NCBI RefSeq assembly: GCF_900112525.1 | Contig: NZ_FOMD01000001.1 | Coordinates: 1,426,001-1,490,000, forward strand | DNA from: Klenkia taihuensis | GTDB lineage: Bacteria > Actinomycetota > Actinomycetes > Mycobacteriales > Geodermatophilaceae | Length of the DNA stretch: 64,000 bases | Reading direction: 5' to 3' | Part shown: positions 1-10,044 of the stretch, one piece after another | Layout of the letters: each line of letters starts with the position of its first letter | Numbering within the stretch: the first letter of the stretch is position 1 | The notes under the pieces: generated by a model | Told to the model about the DNA's origin: nothing | The model's database searches: none | Seen by the model: the letters and a program-made list of their open reading frames with translations, nothing else | Position numbers and translations under genes: made by a program

Positions 1-2
1 GG

Positions 3-704
3 GAGGACGAGCGGTGGGTGCTGCTCGGGCCCAACGGCGCGGGCAAGACCACGCTCATGCAGCTGGCGTCGGCGCAGCTGCACCCCACCCGCGGCACGGT
101 CGAGCTGCTGGGGGAGACCCTCGGTGCGGTCGACGTCTTCGAGCTGCGGCCCCGGATCGGGCTGACCAGCGCGGCGCTGGCCCAGCGGATCGGCCCCGCC
201 GAGCGGGTCGGCGACGTCGTCGTCTCGGCCGGCTACGCCGTGATGGGCCGCTGGCGCGAGCGCTACGACGTGCACGACCTGACCCGCGCGGCGCTGCTCA
301 TGGACCGGTGGGGTGTCGGCCCCTACGCGAACCGGGCCTTCGGCACGCTGAGCGAGGGCGAGCGCAAGCGCGCCCAGATCGCCCGCGCGCTGATGACCGA
401 CCCCGAGCTGCTGCTGCTCGACGAGCCCGGCGCGGGCCTGGACCTGGGTGGCCGCGAGGACCTGGTGTCCCGGCTGACCGACCTGGCCCGCGACCCGCAC
501 GCCCCGGCGCAGGTGCTGGTCACCCACCACGTCGAGGAGATCCCGCCCGGCTACACGCACGCGATGCTGCTGCGCGCGGGCTCGGTGGTCGCGGCCGGCC
601 CGGTGGACGACGTCCTCACCGCCGAGCTGCTCGGCGAGACCTTCGGCCTGCCCCTGGCGCTGGGCCGGGTGCGCGGCCGCTTCACCGCCCGCCGCGCCGG
701 CTGA
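3..704 (+). CDS. ABC transporter ATP-binding protein (5' end outside window)
   Basis: This is an ABC-type ATPase whose first residues lie before the window. Translation from base 3 runs straight into Walker A (GPNGAGKTT). The signature LSEGERKRAQIARAL, Walker B LLLLDEPGAGLDL and an H-loop LVTHHVEEI follow in the right order and spacing. It is a stand-alone nucleotide-binding subunit; no membrane partner is visible downstream. In M. tuberculosis a similar ATPase (Rv3041c, from memory) lies near echA17, as here, so the context is conserved. The substrate cannot be told from the sequence. The domain assignment is certain, the transport role is inference. Confidence 0.9.
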   Translation, partial: EDERWVLLGPNGAGKTTLMQLASAQLHPTRGTVELLGETLGAVDVFELRPRIGLTSAALAQRIGPAERVGDVVVSAGYAVMGRWRERYDVHDLTRAALLMDRWGVGPYANRAFGTLSEGERKRAQIARALMTDPELLLLDEPGAGLDLGGREDLVSRLTDLARDPHAPAQVLVTHHVEEIPPGYTHAMLLRAGSVVAAGPVDDVLTAELLGETFGLPLALGRVRGRFTARRAG

Positions 705-757
705 CGCCCCTGCATAAGGTCGGTGTCGAACCCATCGAGGACGCTGGAGGACGACGC

Positions 758-1543
758 ATGGCCGAGCCGGAGTTCGTGACGCTGCAGGTCGAGGACGGCG
801 TGGGCACCATCCGCCTGGACCGCCCGAAGATGAACGCGATCGACGAGCAGCTGCACTGGGAGGTCCGCACCGCCGCGCAGGAGGCCGGCAGCCGGGCCGA
901 CGTCCGCGCGGTGGTCATCTACGGCGGCGAGCGGGTGTTCGCCGCGGGCGCCGACATCAAGGCCATGTCGCAGCTGACCGGCTCGTCGATGGTGGCGTGG
1001 GGCCGGGAGCTGACCAGCTCGTTCCGCGAGGTCGCCCGCGTGCCCAAGCCGGTCATCGCCGCGATCACCGGCTACGCGCTGGGCGGGGGCTACGAGCTGG
1101 CGCTGTGCGCAGACTTCCGGGTCATGGGGGAGTCGGCCAAGGTCGGCCAGCCCGAGATCCTGCTCGGCGTCATCCCCGGCGCCGGCGGCACCCAGCGACT
1201 GGCCCGGTTGGTCGGTCCGGCCAAGGCCAAGGACCTGGTGTTCACCGGCCGGCACGTCGGTGCCGAGGAGGCACTGGAGCTGGGGCTGGTGGACGCCGTC
1301 GTCCCCGACGACCAGGTCTACGCCGCCAGCGTCGCGATGGCCCGCAAGTTCGCCGCCGGCCCGCCGCTGGCGCTGGCCGCGGCCAAGCGCGCGATCGACG
1401 AGGGCCTGGACGGCGCGATCGACCACGGCCTGGCGCTGGAGAGCGAGCTGTTCGCCGGGCTGTTCGACACCGAGGACCAGAAGACCGGCATGGCCTCCTT
1501 CCTCTCCGAGGGGCCCGGCAAGGCCACCTTCAGCGGCCGATGA
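758..1543 (+). CDS. Enoyl-CoA hydratase/isomerase family protein
   Basis: A 261-residue crotonase-fold protein, normal length for the family, likely hydrating trans-2-enoyl-CoA in beta-oxidation. The oxyanion-hole segment AAGADIKAM and the active-site region with [13 protein letters not shown] and [15 protein letters not shown] are intact, with the catalytic glutamates in place. The ATG at 758 is preceded by GGAGG seven bases upstream, which fixes the start although the frame stays open further 5'. It overlaps the next gene by ATGA. The etfBA genes 1.2 kb downstream, which take electrons from acyl-CoA dehydrogenases, fit a fatty-acid role. EchA17 of mycobacteria is the likely counterpart; the exact substrate is unknown. 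Confidence 0.9.
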   Translation: MAEPEFVTLQVEDGVGTIRLDRPKMNAIDEQLHWEVRTAAQEAGSRADVRAVVIYGGERVFAAGADIKAMSQLTGSSMVAWGRELTSSFREVARVPKPVIAAITGYALGGGYELALCADFRVMGESAKVGQPEILLGVIPGAGGTQRLARLVGPAKAKDLVFTGRHVGAEEALELGLVDAVVPDDQVYAASVAMARKFAAGPPLALAAAKRAIDEGLDGAIDHGLALESELFAGLFDTEDQKTGMASFLSEGPGKATFSGR

Positions 1544-2670
1544 GCGACCGGCCCGCCCACCTCGACCGCCCCGCGCAGCTCGACCGCTGCGACGAGGCGG
1601 GGCGGGCCTGGGTGGAGCGGGCCGTCGCGCTCGTCGAGGCCGATGCCCGGCGCAGCGCCGACACCCACCTGCTGGTCTACCCGCTGCCGCCGGAGTGGGG
1701 GGTGCAGCTCTACCTCAAGGACGAGTCCACCCACCCGACCGGCAGCCTCAAGCACCGGCTGGCCCGCTCGCTGTTCCTGCACGCGCTGTGCTCGGGCTGG
1801 ATCGGCGAGGGCTCGACGGTGGTGGAGGCCTCCAGCGGGTCGACGGCGGTCAGCGAGGCCTACTTCGCCCGGATGCTGGGCCTGCCGTTCGTCGCGGTCA
1901 TGCCGGCCTCCACCAGCCCGGAGAAGATCGCGCTCATCGAGTTCCACGGCGGTCGCTGCCACCTGGTCGCCGACGCCGGCACCGTCTACGACGAGGCCCG
2001 CCGGATCGCCACCGAGACCGGCGGGCACTACCTGGACCAGTTCACCCACGCCGAGCGGGCCACCGACTGGCGGGGGAACAACAACATCGCCGAGTCGGTG
2101 TTCGAGCAGCTGGCCGCCGAGGAGCACCCGGTGCCCGAGTGGGTGGTCGTCGGCGCCGGCACCGGGGGCACCAGCGCGACGATCGGCCGCTACCTGCGCT
2201 ACCGGCGGCTGCCCACCCGGCTGGCCGTCGTGGACCCTGAAGGGTCGGCGTTCTTCCCCGGCTGGCGGGACGGCGACCCCGCGGCGGTGGGGCGGCCCTC
2301 CCGCATCGAGGGCATCGGCCGGCCCCGGGTGGAGCCCTCCTTCGTGCCGACGATCGTCGACCGGATGTTCTGCGTGCCCGACGCGGCGTCGATCGCGGCC
2401 ATGCGGCACCTGGAGACGGTGACCGGCCGCCGGGCCGGCGGCTCGACCGGCACCAACCTCTGGGGCGCCTTCCAGCTGGTCGCCGAGCTGGTGGCCGCCG
2501 GACGGCGGGGGAGCGTGGTGACGCTGCTGTGCGACGGCGGCGAGCGGTACGCGCACACCTACTACTCCGACGCCTGGCTGGCCGAGCAGGGCCTGGACCT
2601 GGAACCGCACCGCCGGACCCTGGAGCGGTTCACGGTCAGCGGTGACTGGTCTCACTCCCCGACCGTCTGA
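1540..2670 (+). CDS. Cds1-like PLP-dependent cysteine synthase-family protein (putative L-cysteine desulfhydrase)
   Basis: A 376-residue fold-type II PLP enzyme. The segment [10 protein letters not shown] carries the PLP-binding lysine. [19 protein letters not shown] matches the substrate/phosphate loop and [16 protein letters not shown] the glycine-rich phosphate-binding loop. The long C-terminal part with [15 protein letters not shown] and [17 protein letters not shown] resembles M. tuberculosis Cds1 (Rv3684), which degrades cysteine to sulfide, pyruvate and ammonia, rather than CysK or CysM. The start overlaps the stop of the hydratase gene (ATGA), so the two are probably co-translated. 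Function is inferred from family resemblance; cysteine synthase or cystathionine synthase activity is possible. Confidence 0.8.
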   Translation: MSDRPAHLDRPAQLDRCDEAGRAWVERAVALVEADARRSADTHLLVYPLPPEWGVQLYLKDESTHPTGSLKHRLARSLFLHALCSGWIGEGSTVVEASSGSTAVSEAYFARMLGLPFVAVMPASTSPEKIALIEFHGGRCHLVADAGTVYDEARRIATETGGHYLDQFTHAERATDWRGNNNIAESVFEQLAAEEHPVPEWVVVGAGTGGTSATIGRYLRYRRLPTRLAVVDPEGSAFFPGWRDGDPAAVGRPSRIEGIGRPRVEPSFVPTIVDRMFCVPDAASIAAMRHLETVTGRRAGGSTGTNLWGAFQLVAELVAAGRRGSVVTLLCDGGERYAHTYYSDAWLAEQGLDLEPHRRTLERFTVSGDWSHSPTV

Positions 2671-2677
2671 CGCCCCG

Positions 2678-2697
2678 ACGTTACCCACGAGTAACGT
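2678..2697. promoter_or_regulatory. Perfect palindrome upstream of etfBA, candidate operator
   Basis: Seven-base arms ACGTTAC and GTAACGT flank a six-base spacer (CCACGA). The site starts 7 bases after the stop of the Cds1-like gene and ends 59 bases before etfB. Size and symmetry fit a dimeric regulator of TetR type. The regulator is not encoded in the window, and no T-run follows, so a terminator is unlikely. Confidence 0.55.
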
Positions 2698-2756
2698 GAA
2701 TCATCAGTGCGTGTGCGGGCTCACGTCCGCACCCTGAACCCACTCGCGGAGGTGCG

Positions 2757-3536
2757 ATGAACATCGTCGTCCTGGTCAAGCAGGTGCCCGACTCGGGCAC
2801 CGAGCGCCAGCTGGACAGCTCGGACAACACCGTCGCGCGCGCCAGTGCCGACAACGTCATCAACGAGATGGACGAGTACGCCATCGAGGAGGCGCTGACG
2901 GTCAAGGAGTCGCAGGGCGGCGAGGTCACCGTGCTGACCGTCGGCCCCGACGGCGCCACCGACGCCATCCGCAAGGCCCTGTCGATGGGTGCGGACAAGG
3001 CCGTGCACGTCTCCGACACCGCCATCCACGGCTCCTGCGCGGTGCAGACCTCGGCGGTCATCGCCGCGGCGCTGTCGCAGCTGGAGTACGACCTGGTGAT
3101 CTGCGGTGCCGAGTCCACCGACGGCCGCGTCTCGGTGATGCCGGCGCTGCTGAGCGAGCGGCTGGGCATCCCGCACCTGTCCGGCGCCCGCAAGCTCACC
3201 GTCGAGGGCTCGACGCTGAAGGTGGAGCGCCAGACCGACGGCGGCTTCTGGGCCCTGGAGGCGCAGACCCCGGCCATCGTGAGCACCTGGGACACCATCA
3301 ACGAGCCGCGCTACCCCTCCTTCAAGGGGATCATGGCCGCCAAGAAGAAGCCGGTGGAGACCAAGTCCCTGGCCGACCTCGGCGTCGACGCCGGCTCCGT
3401 GGGCCTGGCCACCGCCACCAGCCAGGTGCTGGACTTCGCCGGCCGCCCGCCCAAGGGCGAGGGCGTCAAGGTGACCGACGAGGGCGACGGCGCCGAGAAG
3501 CTCGTGGGCTACCTGGCCGAGCAGAAGCTCGTCTGA
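2757..3536 (+). CDS. etfB: Electron transfer flavoprotein beta subunit
   Basis: EtfB (259 aa, usual length) forms the heterodimer with EtfA that carries electrons from acyl-CoA dehydrogenases to ETF-quinone oxidoreductase in the cytoplasm. The N-terminus MNIVVLVKQVPDSG, the central LVICGAESTDGRVSVMPALL and the signature VERQTDGGFWALEAQTPAIV are typical. The ATG has GGAGG five bases upstream. It is followed after 27 bases by etfA, so the two form an operon; a palindromic candidate operator sits upstream at 2678-2697. Equivalent to fixA (Rv3029c) in mycobacteria. Confidence 0.97.
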   Translation: MNIVVLVKQVPDSGTERQLDSSDNTVARASADNVINEMDEYAIEEALTVKESQGGEVTVLTVGPDGATDAIRKALSMGADKAVHVSDTAIHGSCAVQTSAVIAAALSQLEYDLVICGAESTDGRVSVMPALLSERLGIPHLSGARKLTVEGSTLKVERQTDGGFWALEAQTPAIVSTWDTINEPRYPSFKGIMAAKKKPVETKSLADLGVDAGSVGLATATSQVLDFAGRPPKGEGVKVTDEGDGAEKLVGYLAEQKLV

Positions 3537-3563
3537 GCACCGGAACCTGAGGAGAACGCAGTC

Positions 3564-4526
3564 ATGGCTGAAGTACTGGTCCTCGTCGAGACCGCCCCCG
3601 ACGGCTCCGGCGTCCGCAAGACCACCCTCGAGGCGCTCACCGCCGCCCGGGCGCTGGGCGAGCCCTCGGCCGTCGTCCTCGGTGCCCCCGGCACCGCGGC
3701 GCCGGTCAAGGACGTCCTCGCCGAGTACGGCGCGGCCAAGGTGCTGGTGGGTGAGTCCGACGACATCGACGCCTACCTCGTGGCCCCCAAGGCCGAGGTG
3801 CTGGCGCAGCTGGTCGCCGACCGCTCGCCCGCCGCCGTCGTCATCCCCTCCACCCCTGAGGGCAAGGAGATCGCCGGCCGCCTGGCGATCAAGACCGGCT
3901 CGGGCTTCCTGACCGACGTCACCGAGATCGCCGCCGACGGCACCGCCACCCAGGTGGCCTTCGCCGGCGCGACCATCGTGCACGCCAAGGTCACCACCGG
4001 GACCCCGATCTACACCCTGCGCGGCAACTCCGTCGCCCCCGAGGCCTCGGCCGCGGCGGGCGAGGAGGAGACCATCGCCGTCTCGGTCTCCGACGCCGCC
4101 AAGCAGACCCGCGTGGTCGACCGGGTGGTCGAGCAGAAGTCCGACCGCCCGGACCTCACCGAGGCCGCGATCGTGGTCTCCGGTGGCCGCGGGGTCGCCT
4201 CGGCCGAGAACTTCTCGATCATCGAGGGCCTGGCCGACTCCCTCGGCGCGGCCGTGGGTGCCTCCCGCGCCGCGGTCGACTCCGGCTTCTACCCGCACAG
4301 CTTCCAGGTGGGCCAGACCGGCAAGACCGTCTCGCCGCAGCTCTACATCGCCGTCGGCATCTCCGGGGCCATCCAGCACCGGGCCGGCATGCAGACCTCG
4401 AAGAGCATCGTCGCGGTCAACAAGGACCCCGAGGCGCCGATCTTCGAGCTCGCCGACTTCGGCGTCGTGGGCGACCTCAACACCGTCGTGCCGGCCGCGA
4501 CGGAGCAGATCACCGCCCGCAAGTAG
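3564..4526 (+). CDS. etfA: Electron transfer flavoprotein alpha subunit
   Basis: EtfA (320 aa) holds the FAD of the ETF dimer. The C-terminal FAD domain is clear: [10 protein letters not shown], then [37 protein letters not shown] and [19 protein letters not shown]. The N-terminal half shows the related nucleotide-binding fold that contacts EtfB. An RBS (GAGGAG) lies ahead of the ATG. The transcript appears to stop at the 17-bp hairpin 42 bases downstream. Equivalent to fixB (Rv3028c) in mycobacteria. Confidence 0.97.
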   Translation: MAEVLVLVETAPDGSGVRKTTLEALTAARALGEPSAVVLGAPGTAAPVKDVLAEYGAAKVLVGESDDIDAYLVAPKAEVLAQLVADRSPAAVVIPSTPEGKEIAGRLAIKTGSGFLTDVTEIAADGTATQVAFAGATIVHAKVTTGTPIYTLRGNSVAPEASAAAGEEETIAVSVSDAAKQTRVVDRVVEQKSDRPDLTEAAIVVSGGRGVASAENFSIIEGLADSLGAAVGASRAAVDSGFYPHSFQVGQTGKTVSPQLYIAVGISGAIQHRAGMQTSKSIVAVNKDPEAPIFELADFGVVGDLNTVVPAATEQITARK

Positions 4527-4567
4527 CCCCTCCCCGCGGGCCCAGCGTGGATCAGGTCCCCTGGTCG

Positions 4568-4611
4568 AAGTCCGTCCTCCCTCACCAGCGCTGCTGAGGG
4601 AGGACGGACTT
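4568..4611. terminator. Strong hairpin terminator after etfA
   Basis: A perfect 17-bp stem (AAGTCCGTCCTCCCTCA and its complement) with a 10-base loop lies 41 bases after the etfA stop. There is no long T-run, as is usual for hairpin terminators at this GC content. Confidence 0.85.
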
Positions 4612-4634
4612 TCGCGCAGGAGGACGCGCCGGGT

Positions 4635-4649
4635 GACGATGGGCCGGTG
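4635..4649 (+). promoter_or_regulatory. Leaderless-type -10 box of ligB
   Basis: GACGAT at 4635-4640 is followed after exactly six bases by the GTG start, with no ribosome binding site, matching the leaderless pattern seen repeatedly in this window. Called by eye. Confidence 0.5.
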
Positions 4650-6182
4650 CTGCTCGCCGACGTCGTGACCACCTCCGCCGCGGTCGGCGCCACCCGCGCC
4701 CGGACGGCGAAGCGGGACGCCGTCGCCGACCTGCTCCGCGCCGCCGGTCCCGACGAGGTCGGCCCGGTCACCGCGTGGCTGTCGGGTGCGCCCCGCCAGG
4801 GCAAGCTCGGCGCCGGCTGGCGCACCCTCTCCGGCGTCGACGCCGCCCCGGCCGGCGAGCCCACCCTCACCGTCGCCGCCGTCGAGGCCGCCCTCGACCA
4901 GCTCGCCGCGGTCGCGGGCAGCGGCTCCACCGCCCGCCGCGCCCGGCTGCTCACCGACCTGTTCGGTGCCGCCACCGCCGACGAGCAGTCCTTCCTGCTG
5001 CGGCTGCTCGGCGGGGAGCTGCGGCACGGTGCCCTGGAGGGCGTGGTGCTCGACGCCGTCGCCGCGGCCGCCGACGCACCCGCCCCCGCCGTCCGCCGGG
5101 CGTTCTTCCTGTCCGGGGAGCTGCCGGCCGTCGCCGAGCTGGCGCTGGGCGGGGGAGCGGCGGCGCTGGAGGCGGTGCGGCTGGAGGTCGGCCGTCCGCT
5201 GCGCCCGATGCTCGCCTCGCCCGCCGAGGACCTCGCCGACGCGCTGGGGGACGGCGACGTGGTGGTCGAGCAGAAGATGGACGGCGCCCGGATCCAGGTC
5301 CACAAGGACGGCGACGACGTCCGCGTCTGGACCCGGTCGCTCAAGGAGGTCACCGCGCGGGTGCCCGAGCTGGTCGAGGTGGTCCGCGCGCTGCCCGCGC
5401 AGCGGCTGGTGCTCGACGGGGAGACCCTGGCGCTCACCGACGACGGCCGGCCGCGGCCCTTCCAGGAGACCGCGGCCCGGTTCGGTGCCGAGACCGGCGA
5501 GCTGCTGCTGCGGCCGTTCTTCTTCGACTGCCTGCACGCCGACGGCACCGACCTGGTCGACGAGCCGCTGTCGGTCCGCCGCGAGGTGCTCGAGCGGGAG
5601 GCGGGGGAGCACCGCATGCCCGGGGTGGTCCGGCCGACGCCGGAGGAGGCGGTCGCCTTCCAGGACGCGGCCCTGGCGGCCGGCCACGAGGGCGTCGTGG
5701 TCAAGGTGCTCGCCAGCCCGTACGCCGCCGGCCGGCGGGGGAGCGCCTGGCGCAAGGTCAAGCCGGTGCACACCCTCGACCTCGTCGTGGTCGGCGCCGA
5801 GTGGGGCTACGGCCGGCGCACCGGGTCGCTGTCGAACATCCACCTCGGCGCCCGCGACCCCGACGGCGGCGCCCCGGTGATGGTCGGGAAGACGTTCAAG
5901 GGCATGACCGACGAGCTGCTCGCCTGGCAGACCGCGACCTTCCCGGACCTGGTCACCGCCACCGAGGGCGGTGCGGTGGCGATGCGCCCGGAGCTGGTCG
6001 TGGAGATCGAGCTGGACGGCGTGCAGCGCAGCCCGCGGTACCCCGGCGGTGTCGCGCTGCGGTTCGCCCGGGTGCTGCGCTACCGCCCGGACAAGGGCCC
6101 CGCCGACGCCGACACCATCGACGCCGTCCGGGCGCTGCTGCCGGGAAGAGGGTCGGCCGGGGGCGGGTTGACCGACGGGTGA
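4647..6182 (+). CDS. ligB: ATP-dependent DNA ligase (LigB type)
   Basis: A 511-residue ATP-dependent DNA ligase; the whole chain is close to M. tuberculosis LigB (Rv3062). An N-terminal DNA-binding domain covers about residues 1-190. Adenylation motif I is [10 protein letters not shown] with Lys210 as the expected AMP-acceptor. Later nucleotidyltransferase motifs include [37 protein letters not shown] and [15 protein letters not shown], followed by an OB-fold ending near [11 protein letters not shown]. Its role is probably repair, with the NAD-dependent LigA at 13.3 kb as the replicative enzyme. The GTG start fits a leaderless transcript. The stop overlaps the following MFS gene (GTGA). Confidence 0.95.
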   Translation: MLLADVVTTSAAVGATRARTAKRDAVADLLRAAGPDEVGPVTAWLSGAPRQGKLGAGWRTLSGVDAAPAGEPTLTVAAVEAALDQLAAVAGSGSTARRARLLTDLFGAATADEQSFLLRLLGGELRHGALEGVVLDAVAAAADAPAPAVRRAFFLSGELPAVAELALGGGAAALEAVRLEVGRPLRPMLASPAEDLADALGDGDVVVEQKMDGARIQVHKDGDDVRVWTRSLKEVTARVPELVEVVRALPAQRLVLDGETLALTDDGRPRPFQETAARFGAETGELLLRPFFFDCLHADGTDLVDEPLSVRREVLEREAGEHRMPGVVRPTPEEAVAFQDAALAAGHEGVVVKVLASPYAAGRRGSAWRKVKPVHTLDLVVVGAEWGYGRRTGSLSNIHLGARDPDGGAPVMVGKTFKGMTDELLAWQTATFPDLVTATEGGAVAMRPELVVEIELDGVQRSPRYPGGVALRFARVLRYRPDKGPADADTIDAVRALLPGRGSAGGGLTDG

Positions 6183-7555
6183 GCGGCATCCTCGACGGCC
6201 GGCACCGGCTGACGACCGCCGGGCTGGTCACCCTGGTCACCTTCGTGGCGTTCGAGGCGATGGCGGTGGCCACGGTGCTGCCCACCGCGGTCGCCGAGCT
6301 CGACGGCCTGGCCTGGTACGGCTGGCCGTTCACCACCTTCCTCGTCGCGCAGGTCGTCGGCATGGTGCTCGGCGGCGACCTCGGCGACCGGCGCGGGCCG
6401 CGGGTCGCGCTGCTGTGGGGCGTGGGCGTCTTCGCCGCCGGGCTGGTCGCCTCCGGCCTGGCCGTCGACATGCCGCTGTTCGTCCTCGGCCGGGCCGTGC
6501 AGGGCCTGGGCGGCGGGTTCATCTCCGTGTCGATCTACGTGGTCGCCGGTGCCGCCTTCGACGCCCGGCTGCGGCCTGCGCTGTTCGGCGCGCTCTCCGC
6601 GGCGTGGGTGGTGCCCGCGCTGGTCGGGCCGCTGCTGGCCGGCCTGCTGACCTCGGTGGCCACCTGGCGGCTGGTGTTCCTCGGCATCCTGCCGCTGGTC
6701 GCCGCGGGCCTGGCGCTCGTGCTGCCCGCGCTGCGCCGCCTCGCCGTCCCCGACGGCACCGCCCGGGTGGACCGGACCCGCCGCTGGTGGGCGCTGCTGT
6801 CCGGCGTCGGCGTCGCGGCGCTGCAGTACGCGGGCCAGCGGCTGGACCTGCTCGCCGTCCCGGTCGCCGCCGCCGGGCTGGTCGCGCTGGTGCTGGGCCT
6901 GGGTCACCTGCTGCCCCGCGGCACCGCCCGCGCCGCGCGCGGCCTGCCCACCGTCGTCGCCTCCCGCGGGCTGCTGGCCGGGGCGTTCTTCGGCGTGGAG
7001 TCGCTCATCCCGCTCTCGCTGTCGCAGCTGCACGGGTTCACCCCCACCGCGGCCGGGGTCCCGCTCACCGCGGGTGCGGTCGGCTGGTCGCTGGCCAGCG
7101 CGCTGCAGGGCCGGCGCCCCGACCTCAGCCGGGTCCGGCTGCTGCAGGCCGGGTTCGCCTTCGTCGTGGTGGGGGTCGGTGGGACGGCGCTGGTCGCCGT
7201 CGGCGGGCTGCACGGCTGGCCGGTCTACGCCACCTGGGCGGTCGCCGGCCTGGGCATGGGGCTGGGCATGTCCAGCGTCGGGGTGCTGCTGCTGGAGCAG
7301 TCGCCCGAGCACCGGCGGGGCGCGGACTCCGCGTCGCTGCAGATCGCCGACGTCACCGCGGCCGCGCTGTGCATCGGGGCGGTCGGGGTGCTGGTCGGCG
7401 CGGCCACGGCCGGCCTGCTGCCGCTGCCGGCCGCCGTCCTCGCCGGGGTCGCCGGGTGCACCGCGGTGGCCGCGGTGGGCTGCGCCGTCGCCGGCCGGGC
7501 CCGGGTCCCGGCGACCCCGGTGGCCCAGGACGCGCCTACGCTGGCTCAGTCATGA
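6179..7555 (+). CDS. MFS transporter, probable drug/metabolite exporter
   Basis: A 458-residue major facilitator protein with about 12 or more hydrophobic segments. The first helix is followed by the typical loop [16 protein letters not shown] (MFS motif A) after the second helix. The GTG start overlaps the ligB stop, and its own stop overlaps the desulfurase start, so expression is likely linked to both. The family exports drugs or small metabolites by proton antiport; no residue here identifies a substrate. Neighbouring DNA repair and thiolation genes give no hint of function. Confidence 0.85.
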   Translation: MSGILDGRHRLTTAGLVTLVTFVAFEAMAVATVLPTAVAELDGLAWYGWPFTTFLVAQVVGMVLGGDLGDRRGPRVALLWGVGVFAAGLVASGLAVDMPLFVLGRAVQGLGGGFISVSIYVVAGAAFDARLRPALFGALSAAWVVPALVGPLLAGLLTSVATWRLVFLGILPLVAAGLALVLPALRRLAVPDGTARVDRTRRWWALLSGVGVAALQYAGQRLDLLAVPVAAAGLVALVLGLGHLLPRGTARAARGLPTVVASRGLLAGAFFGVESLIPLSLSQLHGFTPTAAGVPLTAGAVGWSLASALQGRRPDLSRVRLLQAGFAFVVVGVGGTALVAVGGLHGWPVYATWAVAGLGMGLGMSSVGVLLLEQSPEHRRGADSASLQIADVTAAALCIGAVGVLVGAATAGLLPLPAAVLAGVAGCTAVAAVGCAVAGRARVPATPVAQDAPTLAQS

Positions 7556-8748
7556 CGTACCTCGACCACGCGGCGACCACGCCGATGCTCCCCGAGGCCG
7601 TCGCGGCGATGACCGAGCAGCTGGCCCGGGTGGGCAACGCCTCGTCGCTGCACGCCAGTGGCCGCGAGGCCAGGCGCACCGCCGAGCAGTCCCGCGAGCG
7701 GCTGGCCGCCGCGCTCGGCGCCCGGCCGTCGGAGGTGCTGTTCACCGGCGGGGGCACCGAGAGCGACAACCTCGCCGTCAAGGGCATGTTCTGGGCCCGC
7801 CGGGACGCCGACCCGCGGCGCACCCGCGTCGTCGTCAGCCCGGCCGAGCACCACGCCGTGCTCGACAGCGTCGAGTGGCTGGTCGAGCACGACGGCGCCG
7901 AGGTCACCTGGCTGGACGTCGACCCCACCGGCGCGGTGCGGCCCGGCGCGCTCGCCGAGGCGCTCGGCGACGGCACGGACGTCGCCGTCGCCAGCGTCAT
8001 GTGGGCCAACAACGAGATCGGCGCGGTCAGCGACCTGGCGGCCCTCGCCGCGGTGGCGCACGAGGTCGGCGTGCCGCTGCACACCGACGCCGTGCAGGCG
8101 GTCGGCCAGGTACCGGTGGACGTCGCCGCGAGCGGTGTCGACGCGCTGACGATGACCGGGCACAAGCTCGGCGGCCCGATGGGTGCCGGGGTGCTGGTGC
8201 TGCGCCGGGACGCCGAGTGCACCCCGCTGCTGCACGGCGGCGGCCAGGAGCGCGACGTCCGCTCCGGCACCCTCGACGTCGCGGCGATCGTCGGGCTGGC
8301 GGTGGCCACCACCGCCAGCGTCGCCTCCCGCGTCGAGCGGGCAGCCCGGGTCGCCGCGCTGCGCGACCGGCTGGTCGCCGGCGTGGTCGAGCGGGTGCCC
8401 GACGTGCAGCTCAACGGTCCGCCGCTGGACGCCGTCGTGGCCGGCGGGCCGGGCCGCCTGCCGGGCAACGCGCACCTGTCCTTCCCCGGCGCGGAGGGCG
8501 ACGCCCTGCTGATGCTGCTGGACGCCAACGGCGTCGAGTGCTCCACCGGCTCGGCCTGCAGCGCGGGTGTCGCGCGGCCCAGCCACGTGCTGCTGGCCGC
8601 CGGCGCCGACCCCGACCGGGCGCGCAGCTCGCTGCGGTTCAGCCTGGGCCACACCTCGACCGCCGCCGACGTCGACGCGGTGCTCGACGTCATCGGCCCC
8701 GTCGTCGAGCGCGCACGGCGGGCGGGCCTGGGGCGGCGGTCGGCATGA
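7552..8748 (+). CDS. iscS: Cysteine desulfurase (IscS/NifS type)
   Basis: A 398-residue PLP enzyme that releases sulfur from cysteine as an enzyme persulfide, here most likely for tRNA thiolation because mnmA follows with an ATGA overlap. [10 protein letters not shown] begins the chain. [12 protein letters not shown] and [13 protein letters not shown] hold the PLP site with Lys205. The loop [17 protein letters not shown] carries the persulfide cysteine, Cys336. The same iscS-trmU pair exists in mycobacteria (Rv3025c-Rv3024c). No iscU or suf genes lie nearby, so a general Fe-S role cannot be judged from context. Confidence 0.93.
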   Translation: MTYLDHAATTPMLPEAVAAMTEQLARVGNASSLHASGREARRTAEQSRERLAAALGARPSEVLFTGGGTESDNLAVKGMFWARRDADPRRTRVVVSPAEHHAVLDSVEWLVEHDGAEVTWLDVDPTGAVRPGALAEALGDGTDVAVASVMWANNEIGAVSDLAALAAVAHEVGVPLHTDAVQAVGQVPVDVAASGVDALTMTGHKLGGPMGAGVLVLRRDAECTPLLHGGGQERDVRSGTLDVAAIVGLAVATTASVASRVERAARVAALRDRLVAGVVERVPDVQLNGPPLDAVVAGGPGRLPGNAHLSFPGAEGDALLMLLDANGVECSTGSACSAGVARPSHVLLAAGADPDRARSSLRFSLGHTSTAADVDAVLDVIGPVVERARRAGLGRRSA

Positions 8749-9842
8749 GGGTCATCGCCGCGATGAGCGGCGGGGTGGACTCCGCGGTCGCCGCCGCGCT
8801 CGCCGTCGAGGCCGGGCACGACGTGACCGGCGTGCACCTGGCGCTGTCCCAGCAGCGGCAGCGGCAGCGGCTGCGCAGCGGGTCGCGGGGCTGCTGCAGC
8901 GTCGAGGACGCCGACGACGCCCGCCGGGTCGCCGCCGAGCTCGGCATCCCGTTCTACGTGTGGGACATGGCCGACCGGTTCGCCGAGGACGTCGTCGACG
9001 ACTTCGTCGCCGAGTACGCGGCGGGCCGGACGCCGAACCCGTGCCTGCGGTGCAACGAGAAGATCAAGTTCGCCGCGGTGCTGGACCGGGCGCAGGCGCT
9101 GGGCTTCGACGCCGTCGTCACCGGCCACCACGCCCGGCTGGCCGGCGGCGAGCTGCGCCGCTCGGTGGACACGGCCAAGGACCAGAGCTACGTGCTCGGG
9201 GTGCTCACCGCCGGGCAGCTGGCCGGCGCGGTGTTCCCGCTGGGGTCGATGACCAAGGAACGGGTCCGCGAGATCGCGGCCGAGCGCGGCTACGCGGTGG
9301 CCACCAAGCCCGACAGCCACGACATCTGCTTCATCCCCGACGGCGACACCCGCGGCTTCCTGGACCGCCGGCTGGGTGCGGCACCCGGACCGGTGGTCGA
9401 CGCCGCGACCGGTGCGGTGGTGGGGGAGCACACCGGCACCCACGGCTTCACGATCGGCCAGCGCAAGGGCCTGGGCATCGCGGTGGGCGACCAGCGGCCG
9501 CGCTACGTGCTGGGCATCGAGCCGGTCAGCCGCACCGTCACCGTCGGGACCGCCGACCTGGCCGGGGTGGACGAGGTCCGCACCGGCGCGCCGACCTGGA
9601 CCGGCCCGGCGCCGTCGCTGCCGTTCGGGGCGGTGGTGCAGCTGCGTGCGCACGGCGCCGGCGTGCCGTGCACGGTCACCGGGGACGACGACGGCGGCCT
9701 CGTGCTGGTGCTGCACGAGGTGCAGCGCGGGGTGGCGCCGGGGCAGTCCGCGGTGCTGTACGAGCCCGACGCCGAGCGCGGGGACAAGGTGCTGGGCCAG
9801 GCCGCGGTCGCGCGGGCCGCCCGCCGCACCCCCGTCGCCTGA
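8745..9842 (+). CDS. mnmA: tRNA-specific 2-thiouridylase
   Basis: MnmA (365 aa) thiolates U34 of tRNAs for Lys, Glu and Gln using ATP and sulfur relayed from a desulfurase. The PP-loop is [13 protein letters not shown] at residues 6-18. The catalytic cysteines are Cys100 ([15 protein letters not shown]) and Cys195 ([11 protein letters not shown]). TGHHARL and [13 protein letters not shown] are family signatures. The start overlaps the desulfurase stop (ATGA), making a sulfur-relay operon. A substrate tRNA family member (tRNA-Gln) is encoded 35 kb away, although that tRNA has a C at position 34. Confidence 0.95.
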   Translation: MRVIAAMSGGVDSAVAAALAVEAGHDVTGVHLALSQQRQRQRLRSGSRGCCSVEDADDARRVAAELGIPFYVWDMADRFAEDVVDDFVAEYAAGRTPNPCLRCNEKIKFAAVLDRAQALGFDAVVTGHHARLAGGELRRSVDTAKDQSYVLGVLTAGQLAGAVFPLGSMTKERVREIAAERGYAVATKPDSHDICFIPDGDTRGFLDRRLGAAPGPVVDAATGAVVGEHTGTHGFTIGQRKGLGIAVGDQRPRYVLGIEPVSRTVTVGTADLAGVDEVRTGAPTWTGPAPSLPFGAVVQLRAHGAGVPCTVTGDDDGGLVLVLHEVQRGVAPGQSAVLYEPDAERGDKVLGQAAVARAARRTPVA

Positions 9843-9923
9843 CCCCGTCGCGGCGCGACCGGGCGGTGTTCCCGGGCCGCGTTTCCGGCCGGTGAACGAT
9901 CGGCGTCGGTTCTCAGCGGAGTC

Positions 9924-9952
9924 TTGGTTTCGTCAGGGGCGCGGGCTAGGTT
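9924..9952 (+). promoter_or_regulatory. Candidate promoter of the 5'-nucleotidase gene
   Basis: TTGGTT (9924-9929) and TAGGTT (9947-9952) are separated by 17 bases, close to the primary-sigma pattern. The start codon is about 90 bases further on, so this mRNA would have a leader. The rest of the 9843-10044 gap shows nothing else I can support. Confidence 0.5.
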
Positions 9953-10044
9953 CGCCGGGGCGAGAAGGTTCGCCGCGCTACTTAGTCATGCTCTGTGACC
10001 GTTCCGTCACGCACGGTTCGGCCGAGCCAGTTCCTGGAGGACCC

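Noticed and set aside
2721-5843. A 1040-codon minus-strand open frame across etfBA and ligB
   Set aside because: It is the antisense shadow of three well-supported genes; its translation is low-complexity Gly/Arg/Asp with no family motif, a common effect of extreme third-position GC.
9887-9897. PHO-like half site (GGTGAACG) upstream of the 5'-nucleotidase
   Set aside because: Only one unit is present and it points away from the gene, so it does not make a PHO box.
9988-10044. Upstream in-frame ATG for the 5'-nucleotidase
   Set aside because: It has no ribosome binding site and adds a polar stretch before the signal peptide; TTG 10045 has GGAGG and a clean signal sequence.
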